Below are positions 35,856 to 43,795 of a stretch of 64,000 bases of DNA, piece by piece. Each line of letters begins with the position of its first letter. The stretch's first letter is position 1. The DNA comes from Longimicrobiales bacterium (lineage in GTDB: Bacteria; Gemmatimonadota; Gemmatimonadetes; Longimicrobiales; Gaopeijiaceae): NCBI GenBank assembly GCA_029245345.1, contig JAQWPM010000012.1:434001-498000 (forward strand). Reading direction: 5' to 3'. The notes below the pieces were generated by a model, which saw only the letters and a list, made by a program, of their open reading frames with translations, searched no databases and was not told the origin of the DNA. A program made the translations under genes and the position numbers.

Positions 35856-36158
35856 ATGGCAGGATATCAGCGGAAGACGGCATTGGCGCCGACTGAAGTG
35901 CTGGCCGAAGCGGAGGAGTTTCTCCCCGACATGCTCGGCCTCACGCAGTCGAAGAGCACGGGCCACAGCGCGACTTACAACGGAGCGGAGGGCACTGTCA
36001 CGGTGACCGCACACCGGCACGGCCCGTATACGGACGTTGTTGCGACGACGGACCGGCTGCGTACCTCTCGCATGGACTACGAAGTTCAGCGCCTCCTGAA
36101 CCAGATGCCGTACGAGCCAGGTGACCGCGGTGGTCCCGGGTCCGGCGAGCCGAGCTAA
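35856..36158 (+). CDS. Small hypothetical protein
   Basis: The frame encodes about 100 residues (MAGYQRKTALAPTEVL). An amphipathic helix (APTEVLAEAEEFLPDMLGL) is followed by three short beta strands with alternating Thr (GTVTVTAHRHGPYTDVVATTDRL) and a Gly/Pro-rich tail. The shape suggests a small alpha+beta domain. I recognise no family. A GTG at 35829 would add nine residues. It lies 39 bp after the DsbA-like gene and 15 bp before the DEAD-box-derived gene, so they probably share a transcript. Confidence 0.62.
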   Translation: MAGYQRKTALAPTEVLAEAEEFLPDMLGLTQSKSTGHSATYNGAEGTVTVTAHRHGPYTDVVATTDRLRTSRMDYEVQRLLNQMPYEPGDRGGPGSGEPS

Positions 36159-36173
36159 ACGGCCTAATAAAAA

Positions 36174-37715
36174 GTGAACTCTTTTGAAGAGCTCGGGCTC
36201 AGACCTGAGCTAGCCGAGGCGCTTGCCTCGGAAGGGATCGAAATTCCAACGCCGCTGCAGGAAGCAGCCGTGCCCGTGCTTCGACGCGGAAACAACCTCC
36301 TACTCGCGGCAGGCCCCGGCAGTGGGGTTACCATCACATGGAGCGCGGCACTGCTCGATCGGATCGAGGTGGGCGAAGCCCTACCGCAGGCCATCGTGTT
36401 GGCGCCTTCGGCTGAGAGAGCAGACCATCTGGCTGGAACGGTGGGACGCCTGGCAGCATCGACCGGTCATTCGGTCGCCGCCCTCGGCTCTCATTGGGTG
36501 CTTCCGGAGAAAGCGACACTCCTGTTCGGGACACCTGCTGATGTTTTGGCCGCCACAAAGGACGGCTCGATCAAGCTCGACGCGGTCAAGGCTCTGATCA
36601 TCGAACAAATGACGCAGATGGAGGCGTTCGGAGGAGTCGATGAAGTAGAGCGTGTCCTCGAGTACCTCCCGAAAGAGTGCCAGCGGGTCGTGACCGCGTT
36701 GCCGGTGACAGAAGGCGTCGCTGCCTTCGTGGACACCAACGTCAAACGTGCGATGACGCTCCCGGGTGAAGACACCTCTTCGAAGGATGGGCCTCAGCGC
36801 GGCACGCTTCGGTTCCGCATCGCACCCGAGCCCAGAGAAGCCGCCGTACTGGAGCTCGTCGATAGCCTCCTAGCGGACAACTTCCGACACGTCCTGGTAT
36901 TCTGCCGCGGCGAGGACCGGGCAGCCGACGTCGGAGACTACCTCACGCTACACGGGTACGTGGCAGGGGCGCCCGGAGACCCCTCGGTGCCTGTATGGCT
37001 CGGTGTGGACGCGCTAGAGGCCAGAGAGGCCGTTCAGGGCGTCGAAGGCGTTGCCGTACTCAGCTGTGACGCACCGACCGATTCCGACACCATGGATCGC
37101 CGGCACGCGCTGTCCGAGACGAACCTTGTCGTAGTCCTCGCCCGTGAGATCCCGCACCTCCGCGCCACGGCGCGACAGACCGGCTACACGGTGATTCCGT
37201 CGCCGCCGGCAGAAGATGCCTCGCATAACGCTGTGGCGCAGATCCACTCGATGTTGCGCGAAGCGGTCCAAAGGGAAGACACCGCGCCTTACCTTTTGGC
37301 CTTGGAACCGCTGTTCACCGAATTCGCGCCAGCCGAGATCGCGGCGGCGGCGGTGGCGTTGTTGCGAAAAGGCACTGGCGCCGGCGCTGCCGCCGCCGCG
37401 GTACCTCCGGCACCTCGCGCCCCGGGTGCCCAGCCGGCTTGGGCCAAACTCTTTCTGGGCGTGGGCGAACGGGACGGCGTCACCACAGGAGACCTTTTGG
37501 GGGCGATTACCGGCGAAGCCAACGTGAACGGCGAGGCGGTCGGCCGAATCGATATCAAGGAGAGCCACACGCTCGTTGAGGTCCACGACGACATGGCTCA
37601 ACAGGTCATCAAGTCATTGAACGGCACCACGATTTCAGGACGGGCCGTGAGAGCCGATTTCGATCGGCCCAAGAGAGGCGGCGGCGGATCGCGACAAGGC
37701 CCTCCGACCCGCTAG
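36174..37715 (+). CDS. ATPase-dead DEAD-box-derived protein with DbpA-type RNA-binding domain
   Basis: The 513-residue protein keeps the DEAD-box architecture but not its catalytic motifs. The Q motif is preserved (FEELGLRPELAEALASEGI, PTPLQ). Motif I reads AAGPGSGVT, with Val52 where the ATP-binding Lys belongs. Motif II is IIEQM in place of LDEAD. SAT is TAL, and motifs V and VI are unrecognisable. Residues about 430-505 form a good DbpA-type RRM-like domain (LFLGVGERDGVTTGDLLGAI, IDIKESHTLVEV, LNGTTISGRAVRADF), followed by a GGGG-rich basic tail. It probably binds RNA, perhaps rRNA, without unwinding it. The start is a GTG. Confidence 0.82.
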   Translation: MNSFEELGLRPELAEALASEGIEIPTPLQEAAVPVLRRGNNLLLAAGPGSGVTITWSAALLDRIEVGEALPQAIVLAPSAERADHLAGTVGRLAASTGHSVAALGSHWVLPEKATLLFGTPADVLAATKDGSIKLDAVKALIIEQMTQMEAFGGVDEVERVLEYLPKECQRVVTALPVTEGVAAFVDTNVKRAMTLPGEDTSSKDGPQRGTLRFRIAPEPREAAVLELVDSLLADNFRHVLVFCRGEDRAADVGDYLTLHGYVAGAPGDPSVPVWLGVDALEAREAVQGVEGVAVLSCDAPTDSDTMDRRHALSETNLVVVLAREIPHLRATARQTGYTVIPSPPAEDASHNAVAQIHSMLREAVQREDTAPYLLALEPLFTEFAPAEIAAAAVALLRKGTGAGAAAAAVPPAPRAPGAQPAWAKLFLGVGERDGVTTGDLLGAITGEANVNGEAVGRIDIKESHTLVEVHDDMAQQVIKSLNGTTISGRAVRADFDRPKRGGGGSRQGPPTR

Positions 37716-37744
37716 TGCCAGCGCTTTCCTAGGCAGCGCACAAG

Positions 37745-37786
37745 AAAAGAGGCCGCACCACCGAAGGGGTACGGCCTCTTTTTTTT
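37745..37786. terminator. Bidirectional intrinsic terminator
   Basis: AAGAGGCCG (37747-37755) pairs with CGGCCTCTT (37772-37780). On the plus strand an eight-T run follows, and on the minus strand the A-run gives TTTTCTTG. It separates the convergent DEAD-box-derived and HU genes and can serve both. Confidence 0.85.
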
Positions 37787-37839
37787 CATTGTGTCTGTCA
37801 GCCGGTGCGGCGCCGGCTAGCCAGACGTACCAACGCTTT

Positions 37840-38124
37840 TTACTTGATCGCGTCTTTGAGACCCTTACCGGCGCGGAAGCCGGGGGTCTTCGTAGCTTGG
37901 ATCTGGATTGCTTCACCCGTGCGAGGATTACGGCCCATGCGGGCCTTCCGGTGCTTGGACTCAAACGTACCAAAACCGGTGATCTGCACACGGCGATCAC
38001 CCTTGAGTGCCGCGGAGATAATGCCGCCGGACGGGGCAAAAAGCGCGTCGACTGCACGCGATGCATCGGCCTTCGTCATGCCAGTCGCGTTGGCAAGTTC
38101 GTCCACGAGATCGGACTTGTTCAT
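37840..38124 (-). CDS. HU-family histone-like DNA-binding protein
   Basis: The product has 94 residues and the full HU/IHF fold: N-terminal helices MNKSDLVDELANATGMTKADASRAV, the signature GFGTFESKHRKARMGRNPRTGE with the DNA-intercalating Pro in RNPRTG, and a C-terminal helix ending KGLKDAIK. It is a nucleoid protein that bends DNA. AGGAG lies 7 bp before the ATG. The 299 bp upstream (38125-38423) holds its leader and presumably its promoter; no other gene is visible there. Confidence 0.96.
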   Translation of the reverse strand: MNKSDLVDELANATGMTKADASRAVDALFAPSGGIISAALKGDRRVQITGFGTFESKHRKARMGRNPRTGEAIQIQATKTPGFRAGKGLKDAIK

Positions 38125-38423
38125 TAGGCTGCTCCTAGTAACAAGAATAGTGTTTAAATGTCGCGGCCGAAGCCGCCCTTCTTGCAGGCCTAGAGCGCTT
38201 GCTCCAGTTCGCTACCAGATCACCTGAAAAGCCGCATCATTCAAGTGTTCTTGGCCCTGCGGATCACAATTGAACCAACGGTAAGTGTGCCCGGAAGGCA
38301 GGTCAAGAGACAAATCATCAAAATGCCGCATAACTCCTAGCTTCCTGGCAGGTTGAGACGGCTATTTGCGTTTTCGACTCCACAATTCGGAAACGAGTTG
38401 CCCGAGTATCGACTTAAGAAACC

Positions 38424-38553
38424 ATGATACGCTTTCTGCCCCGATTTCTCTGGGCTTTCCTAGCCCATAGGAGTCCTCGTCGTTGTGGGCACGGCGGGAT
38501 ACCTCCTGATCAATCGTTCGGCGAGCACGAAGCTGGAAGCCTACGTGAACTGA
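38424..38553 (+). pseudogene. Frameshifted micro-protein with one membrane helix
   Basis: An ATG at 38424 reads MIRFLPRFLWAFLA, then runs out of the hydrophobic frame at GCCCATAGG (about 38463-38471). In the adjacent frame the sequence continues IGVLVVVGTAGYLLINRSASTKLEAYVN to a stop at 38551-38553. Removing one C joins both parts into a 42-residue single-pass membrane protein without charged residues in the helix. The fit suggests a real small gene broken by a one-base insertion, or a sequencing error. No strong ribosome site is seen. Confidence 0.45.
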
Positions 38554-38570
38554 CCGAACACGCCTGAACG

Positions 38571-38610
38571 AAAAAAGGAGCCACGGGAGATATGTCCCCG
38601 GGGCTCCTTC
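38571..38610 (-). terminator. Intrinsic terminator for the 68-residue membrane protein gene
   Basis: On the minus strand AAGGAGCC (38609-38602) pairs with GGCTCCTT (38582-38575) and is followed by a run of T. It sits 20 bp after the stop codon of the small membrane protein gene. Confidence 0.8.
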
Positions 38611-38630
38611 CTATTCCTGCTCAGTCGAGT

Positions 38631-38837
38631 CTACTCGACCACGATCTCATCAGCCTTCTGGCGCTTCTTGAACATCGAGTAGACGAAGAAACCAACCGCC
38701 GCGATGAGCGCAAACTTCATCGTCATCGCCAAGATCCCGATGAACATGCCGAACAGCGGGAACATGATCCCGAGCAAGAACTTCAAAAGCACGAGTCCGG
38801 TTACGCCGGCGAATGACACTGCTGCAAACGTCCGCAT
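38631..38837 (-). CDS. Small membrane protein, function unknown
   Basis: The ATG at 38837 is preceded at seven bases by a perfect GGAGGT, which decides the start over an ATG 11 codons upstream. The 68-residue product has two membrane helices (FAAVSFAGVTGLVLLKFLLGIMFPLFGMFIGILAM and FALIAAVGFFVYSMF) and a charged C-terminus (KKRQKADEIVVE). I recognise no family. Its own terminator follows. Strong translation signals suggest an abundant small membrane protein. Confidence 0.75.
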   Translation of the reverse strand: MRTFAAVSFAGVTGLVLLKFLLGIMFPLFGMFIGILAMTMKFALIAAVGFFVYSMFKKRQKADEIVVE

Positions 38838-38944
38838 CTCAAAAACCTCCAAGCACTTCTTCAAGTTCATTCAGATTTGGGACCCTACGGGTGCCGCGAA
38901 GCGGGGGTTTCGCTCGGCGAGTCCCGAGGAGTGGCGGATAACTG

Positions 38945-38977
38945 AAAGAGCCCGCGGCCCCTGAGGGGTGCGGGCTC
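38945..38977 (-). terminator. Intrinsic terminator after the IF-1 gene
   Basis: GAGCCCGC (38977-38970 on the minus strand) pairs with GCGGGCTC (38955-38948) and is followed by TTTCAGTT. It lies 37 bp downstream of the IF-1 stop codon. Confidence 0.7.
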
Positions 38978-39013
38978 AGTCGCACGAAGCGACGAACTGC
39001 TATGTGGTTCCGC

Positions 39014-39229
39014 CTATTTGTACCGGTAGGTCACTCGGCCACGCGAGAGGTCATATGGAGACAGCTCGCACTTCACACGGTCGCCTTCCAGGACGCGGAT
39101 ATAGTTCTGACGCATCTTCCCCGATAGGTACGCGAGTACCTCATGGCCATTCTCGAGCAAGACCCGGAACGTTGCATTCGGGAGCACTTCGCTGACCGTG
39201 CCTTCAATTTCAATCGCATCTTTTCCCAC
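39014..39229 (-). CDS. infA: Translation initiation factor IF-1
   Basis: The 71-residue protein is a full-length S1-like OB fold: [67 protein letters not shown] pattern features include the GxMRxxxIRxxxGD core and the YDLxxGRIxYR end. It binds the ribosomal A site during initiation. The start is a GTG. It stands alone, not beside the usual ribosomal-protein operon genes (rpmJ, rpsM) seen in many bacteria. Confidence 0.97.
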   Translation of the reverse strand: MGKDAIEIEGTVSEVLPNATFRVLLENGHEVLAYLSGKMRQNYIRVLEGDRVKCELSPYDLSRGRVTYRYK

Positions 39230-39326
39230 CCGTAATCTTCGCCTGCTTTAAGGTGTTTAGCGGGCGTACCTTACACACGCCGCACTGGTAGTGCAACACG
39301 CCCTCGGGCTGGAACAGCCCTGGTCA

Positions 39327-41684
39327 TTACCTCCGGAAGCGATAGCTCAGCTTGATGAAGAGCCCGTCCGCCTGAGGCTTGACCTCGCGGAACCGGAAAT
39401 AGCCGGTGTCTTCCATCTGCCGGGTGTACCCCACGTAGAACACGGTCCCCGGGGACGGCTCATAGGACACGAGCCCTTCGATGTGGAAATCGTACCCTTC
39501 GAAGCCCCCGCGCTCCGTGCAGTCACCGCTCGTGCACGTGAACAACGGCATGCCCGATTCGGGGTCTCGGAGCCCGACCCTTTCCTGGCTCGAGTACTCG
39601 AAGATGCCACGTACGAAGAGTGCTCTGCTCAACTGGTACTGAGCCCGGATCCTCGGAATGATGGCCGACGAAGCTTCGACGCCATCCTTCCGAGTCAGCG
39701 TGGTTTGGCGGAGCCCAAGCTCCATGACCAGCGCGTGCACCGGATACAGGTTGAGCGTGACGGAAGTGGAGCGGGAATCCGCGAGTTCGACGGCGACCCC
39801 GAACGTGCGATCGAAGATCGGAGTCTCGGACAAGGTGTAGCGCACGTTTCCGCGGACACGCTCCCACTTGTTCACCCAGAGCGACACCATCGTCGACCCG
39901 AGGTTCTCGAACAAAGACTGGTCCGCCTGAAACGGTGAGAACGAACCGTTCGCCTGTTGCGCGAAGAGCCCGTTATAGGACTCCGGTGCGAACGAGAACA
40001 TCGAGCGCTGATGAGTTCCCCAGAAGCTGATGTTGTCCTGAAGTGACAACCTCCAGCCGAGCTGAACCTCGCCCTCTTCCATCCCGTCGCCGTCCCAGAA
40101 GTCTTCGTGGTCCCAGTAGCCCTTCGCCTCGAACCATCCGCCGAACTGCTCTAGGAACGCTCCAGTCTCACCGAACCAGTTGTACTCGGTACGGGACTGG
40201 ATTTGGGTATCGCCCACGCGGTTGAAGAAACCCGAGCCGGCGTTGAAGTCAGAATCCGTGTCCTCGATCTGGGCACTGAATTTCATGGTACGGCCGGCCC
40301 GCTCCGCCTGGGCGTAGAACATCCGGCCAGTCTCACGCCCTGCGAGGTCCGGAGTGTCCGTGAAGCTGGTCGCGCCCACCGCAGTGAACGTGTACCGCCC
40401 TGCCACCTGGAAGCGCGCATCGGCTCCAGCGACTCGGTTGTATTCGTTGGAGTTCACGGATCGGTCCGTATACACCGCACCGATCGTAGACGACGCGCCC
40501 ACGTCTTTACGGACGCGAAGCAGGTTCACGAGTGTCTTCGGAGCGTCCCTGTCGAACGACTCATCCACAGCGCCCAGGTACCCGATGCTCAGGCCGGCGA
40601 CCTTTCCGCTGAGTTTGGCACCCGCAACGGGGTTGGCCACGGAGCGGGTGTAGATCAGCTGCTTCGCCATCCCGAAGATCTCGGTGCCTTCCAAGAAGAA
40701 GGGACGCTTCTCTGGGAAGAAGAGGGCGAAGCGTTCGTTGACCGAGATCTGTCCAGCGTCTGCTTCGACCTGACTGAAGTCCGGGTTGTACGTGGCGTCC
40801 AGGGTGAGATCCGACGTCACGCCATATGTGGCGTTGAGCCCGAAGTCACTCTGAGAGTCGTCGTGACCGAAGACCCCGAGATCGTCCAGAGTGCCGAGAC
40901 GTTTCCCGGTCACGACCGGATTGATCTCCATGAACATGCCCATGTCCAGATTCCGGAGCCCGTTCAGCTTGCCGTTCTGAGCCAGGCGGCTCGCAACATT
41001 CGCTGTGAGGGGCGCCCACGAACTCTTGTATCCGTTGCGCTGGATGTTGCGTTCGATCTGGAGGCCCCAAGACTGCTCAGCGAGCTCGGGGAAACGCAGG
41101 CTCTTGAACGGTATTCGGATCTCAGCCTGATAGCCCCACTCGGTGAGATTGCCTTCCGACTCCCACAAAAAGTCGGGGTTGACGTCGATCGGGTCTCCGT
41201 GGTTCCCTCTCCGCCCGGCGCTCCCACCACCCTCGTTCCAAATCCCGTCGTGCTGCACACCGAGAGGATTCACCGTGAACACATAGGCTCGACGAGAGTC
41301 GTTGAACGTGTCGAGGATTACGCGGATGTAGTCGTCGGAGCGAGTGTAGGAATCACGCTCGGCGAGCGTCGCCCGGATGCTGTTGGGATCCTCGTCGTAG
41401 GCTTTGATTCCGAAGTAGATGGCGTCGGTATCAACGATGACCTGGACCTCAGTCCGCTGCGATGCGGCCGCACCTTCTACTGGGTCGAACTGTGTGAACG
41501 ACGTGAGCAGTGCACTCGACTCCCACGCGGAGTCGTCCAGACGACCGTCGATGTCGATTCCCGCTCGCTCGACGGAGGGGGTCTCGATTTCGGTCTTAGC
41601 GTCGACGCCATTGTATGTGACGGTGTCGACGGCAGGTCCCTTCGGACCCAGAACAGCTATAGAAAGCGCCAGTTCTAACAGCAT
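39327..41684 (-). CDS. DUF5916 protein: CBM9-like domain plus outer-membrane beta-barrel
   Basis: The 785-residue protein begins with a weak signal-like segment, then a carbohydrate-binding-family-9-like N-terminal domain (IDIDGRLDDSAWESSALLTSF, VIVDTDAIYFGIKAYDEDP, TVNPLGVQHDGIWNE). From about residue 230 it is beta-barrel-like: alternating strands, the FFPEKRPFFLEGTEIF signature of DUF5916 and a terminal aromatic strand LFIKLSYRFRR. Such proteins lie in the outer membrane; their cargo is unknown. It is divergent from the zinc-ribbon/NudC operon. Confidence 0.88.
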   Translation of the reverse strand: MLLELALSIAVLGPKGPAVDTVTYNGVDAKTEIETPSVERAGIDIDGRLDDSAWESSALLTSFTQFDPVEGAAASQRTEVQVIVDTDAIYFGIKAYDEDPNSIRATLAERDSYTRSDDYIRVILDTFNDSRRAYVFTVNPLGVQHDGIWNEGGGSAGRRGNHGDPIDVNPDFLWESEGNLTEWGYQAEIRIPFKSLRFPELAEQSWGLQIERNIQRNGYKSSWAPLTANVASRLAQNGKLNGLRNLDMGMFMEINPVVTGKRLGTLDDLGVFGHDDSQSDFGLNATYGVTSDLTLDATYNPDFSQVEADAGQISVNERFALFFPEKRPFFLEGTEIFGMAKQLIYTRSVANPVAGAKLSGKVAGLSIGYLGAVDESFDRDAPKTLVNLLRVRKDVGASSTIGAVYTDRSVNSNEYNRVAGADARFQVAGRYTFTAVGATSFTDTPDLAGRETGRMFYAQAERAGRTMKFSAQIEDTDSDFNAGSGFFNRVGDTQIQSRTEYNWFGETGAFLEQFGGWFEAKGYWDHEDFWDGDGMEEGEVQLGWRLSLQDNISFWGTHQRSMFSFAPESYNGLFAQQANGSFSPFQADQSLFENLGSTMVSLWVNKWERVRGNVRYTLSETPIFDRTFGVAVELADSRSTSVTLNLYPVHALVMELGLRQTTLTRKDGVEASSAIIPRIRAQYQLSRALFVRGIFEYSSQERVGLRDPESGMPLFTCTSGDCTERGGFEGYDFHIEGLVSYEPSPGTVFYVGYTRQMEDTGYFRFREVKPQADGLFIKLSYRFRR

Positions 41685-41768
41685 TGGTGGCGTGTATCCC
41701 TCAAATTGTAGAGCAGTCGTGTAATATAGTGACCCTTAGAGGACACACCCACGCCGGGTCTTGCTGAT

Positions 41769-41984
41769 ATGACGACTCCAGAACGCTTTACATCGGACCA
41801 GGCCCGGGCGCTCGCACGCGACGCCCGCGTAGGCCTATTGCCGAACTGCCCGGAGTGTCATGTGCCGATGGACCAGCAAGACGTACCACCACGGACGGAT
41901 GTAGCGTATGTCCGTGACCGAATCCTCCTTGTGTGCCCCGAGTGCCATCGGAATCACGTTCTGGATCGGGTGCAGAAACGATGA
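41769..41984 (+). CDS. Small zinc-ribbon protein
   Basis: The product has 71 residues. Two CPECH motifs (NCPECHVPM and VCPECHRNH), 29 residues apart, form a likely zinc ribbon; the spacing and Pro/Glu context argue against haem attachment, and there is no signal peptide. Its stop overlaps the ATG of the NudC gene (ATGA), so the two are translated together. It may be a nucleic-acid- or protein-binding accessory; the family is not recognised. Confidence 0.78.
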   Translation: MTTPERFTSDQARALARDARVGLLPNCPECHVPMDQQDVPPRTDVAYVRDRILLVCPECHRNHVLDRVQKR

Positions 41985-42778
41985 GCGCCTCTGACTGGGC
42001 ATTCGCCTTCGCGGGATCCAGCATGCTCCTGGTGTCCAAGGCGGACGGCCTCAGGGTACCGACCCGAGGTGAGGTCGCAGGCCTCATCGGCGAGCCGGCT
42101 TGGGGGGTGGCAGAAGCGGCCGCGGGCGTCCCGCGCGTGGATGGCCGCCCTTGCTGGGCGCTGGACCTTGCAGACGATTTCGAACCGGAGCAGGGCTTCC
42201 AACTCGTCGGGCTCCGAGCGGCCCATGCGCTCGTACCCGAGAAGCTCTTTCGGGCCGCCGGCACTGCACGGCAGAAGATCGACTGGCTGCGCACCCATCG
42301 CTTCTGTTCTCGCTGCGGCACCCCTGCCACGCGCCACCACCAACACGAGGCGATGGCATGCCCCGCATGCGGGCAGCTGCACTTCCCCCGTCTAGCACCG
42401 GCCGTGATCGTGCTCGTGCAGCGCGGAAACGAAGTGCTCCTGGGCAGGTCCCCTCACTTTACTGAAGGCGTCTACTCGACCCTGGCCGGTTTCGTCGAGC
42501 CCGGCGAGACGCTCGAAGAAGCCGTTCACCGCGAAGTGGAAGAAGAGGTCGGGGTCAAACTGACGAACGTGAGGTATTTCGGGAGTCAGCCGCACCCCTT
42601 CCCGCATTCGCTCATGGTGGGGTTCATCGCGGACTGGGTGGAGGGCGAGATCCACATCGCAGAGGAAGAAATCGAAGACGCGAGATGGTTCACGCCAGAT
42701 GATCTCCCAGACCTGCCGCATCCCATGTCCATCGCGCGAGCACTGGTCGAGGACTTCGTTCAGAGGGCCTCCGGTTAG
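41981..42778 (+). CDS. nudC: NADH pyrophosphatase / NAD-capped RNA hydrolase NudC
   Basis: The 265-residue protein has the full NudC layout. An N-terminal domain is followed by a zinc ribbon (CSRCGTP ... CPACGQLHFPR), the Nudix box (GFVEPGETLEEAVHREVEEEVGV) and the NudC-specific motif SQPHPFPHSLM, where the usual Trp is His. It hydrolyses NADH to NMNH and AMP and removes NAD caps from RNA. The ATG at 41981 overlaps the zinc-ribbon gene's stop. Confidence 0.94.
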   Translation: MSASDWAFAFAGSSMLLVSKADGLRVPTRGEVAGLIGEPAWGVAEAAAGVPRVDGRPCWALDLADDFEPEQGFQLVGLRAAHALVPEKLFRAAGTARQKIDWLRTHRFCSRCGTPATRHHQHEAMACPACGQLHFPRLAPAVIVLVQRGNEVLLGRSPHFTEGVYSTLAGFVEPGETLEEAVHREVEEEVGVKLTNVRYFGSQPHPFPHSLMVGFIADWVEGEIHIAEEEIEDARWFTPDDLPDLPHPMSIARALVEDFVQRASG

Positions 42779-42847
42779 CCGTGCTATTGCCGTAGTGGCG
42801 TACACACCCCGAGGTTGGGGTGCCCCCAACACACACATCGAGTAACG

Positions 42848-43771
42848 ATGCGAAAGACCGCGCTTCTGATCGCTCTATTCAGCCTGATCTCGGCCTCCGC
42901 CGCATTAGCACAGACCCAGGGCGCGCTCCCGCGGATCGCGGAACTGCCCGCGTCCACCAGGGCCATGGCCCTGGGCAACGCCTACATGATGAATGCGAAT
43001 CATGCGGACGCGCTGTTCTACCACCCTTCGTTGTTGGGCAACGCCTCCGGCTTCGGGCTCGACATCCAACGTTGGGGGACCAAGAGCACCTCGACGACGG
43101 CCTCCGCGGCAATGCAGTGGTTCGGCATCGGCATCGGCATCGGATTGCAGTCGCTGCAGTTCGGAGGCGCTTCGGCCCTTCCGACGGAAGTGGCTCCGGG
43201 CGGGCAGGATCACCTCTTCACATTGGGTGCAACCCCAGTGTCTGAGCGGATCGCCACCATCGGGATCGCTCGGGACATCAAGGGCATCGACGTGGGTATC
43301 GCCACCAAGTTCGTAGAGGAGCGGATCGGCTCCTCACGTGATGCCACAGTGCTCCTCGATGTGGGCGTATCCACCTCCGTTGGACCGTTCACTGCGGGAC
43401 TCACCTACCGGAACTTGGGGGAGGATTTGTCGTTCGGCGGCACTGCGGCAGCACGGCCGGATGGACTCACGTTGGGAGTCGGAGCCTATGGGCAACAACT
43501 CGGCATCTTCGACCTGGGCTTCACCGGCGCAGTGACCTACGTGGGCGAAGAAATGATCCCGGCGGGTGGCATCGAGGTCGGGTACTGGCCGATTCGGGGA
43601 CGGACCTTCGTGGCCCGAGTCGGAGCGCGTCGCGTCGTAGAGGGTGACGCGAGTCCGGCGAGCTTCGGCTTCGCCTTTTGGGGCGATGACATCACCCTGG
43701 AGTGGGCCTTCCAGCCCGTCGGTGTCAGCGGAGCATCGGGGACACACCGGTTCGGGGTTCGCTGGCGGTAG
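42848..43771 (+). CDS. PorV-like outer-membrane beta-barrel protein
   Basis: The 307-residue protein has a signal peptide (to SAALAQ). The mature N-terminus ELPASTRAMALGNAYMMNANHADALFYHPSLLG is the hallmark of PorV/FadL-related barrels (UPF0164-like), and alternating strands run to an aromatic/Arg terminal strand (HRFGVRWR). It should sit in the outer membrane. PorV is a type IX secretion shuttle in Bacteroidota, but no other T9SS gene is in the window, so a transport role is only inferred. Confidence 0.8.
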   Translation: MRKTALLIALFSLISASAALAQTQGALPRIAELPASTRAMALGNAYMMNANHADALFYHPSLLGNASGFGLDIQRWGTKSTSTTASAAMQWFGIGIGIGLQSLQFGGASALPTEVAPGGQDHLFTLGATPVSERIATIGIARDIKGIDVGIATKFVEERIGSSRDATVLLDVGVSTSVGPFTAGLTYRNLGEDLSFGGTAAARPDGLTLGVGAYGQQLGIFDLGFTGAVTYVGEEMIPAGGIEVGYWPIRGRTFVARVGARRVVEGDASPASFGFAFWGDDITLEWAFQPVGVSGASGTHRFGVRWR

Positions 43772-43795
43772 CACGCGGGCAACGCACGCCTGCGC

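Noticed and set aside
40203-41678. 491-codon open frame antisense to the DUF5916 gene
   Set aside because: It arises from GC-rich third positions opposite a clear DUF5916 protein; its translation has no domain pattern and is Arg/Glu/Val-rich in the way antisense frames are.
41769-41984. CPECH repeats read as c-type haem sites
   Set aside because: The protein has no signal peptide, the motifs are in zinc-ribbon context, and the gene is coupled to the cytosolic NudC.
42848-43771. PorV-like protein as evidence of a type IX secretion system
   Set aside because: No other por/gld/spr gene and no T9SS C-terminal signal domain was seen in the secreted enzymes here; PorV-like barrels occur widely without T9SS.
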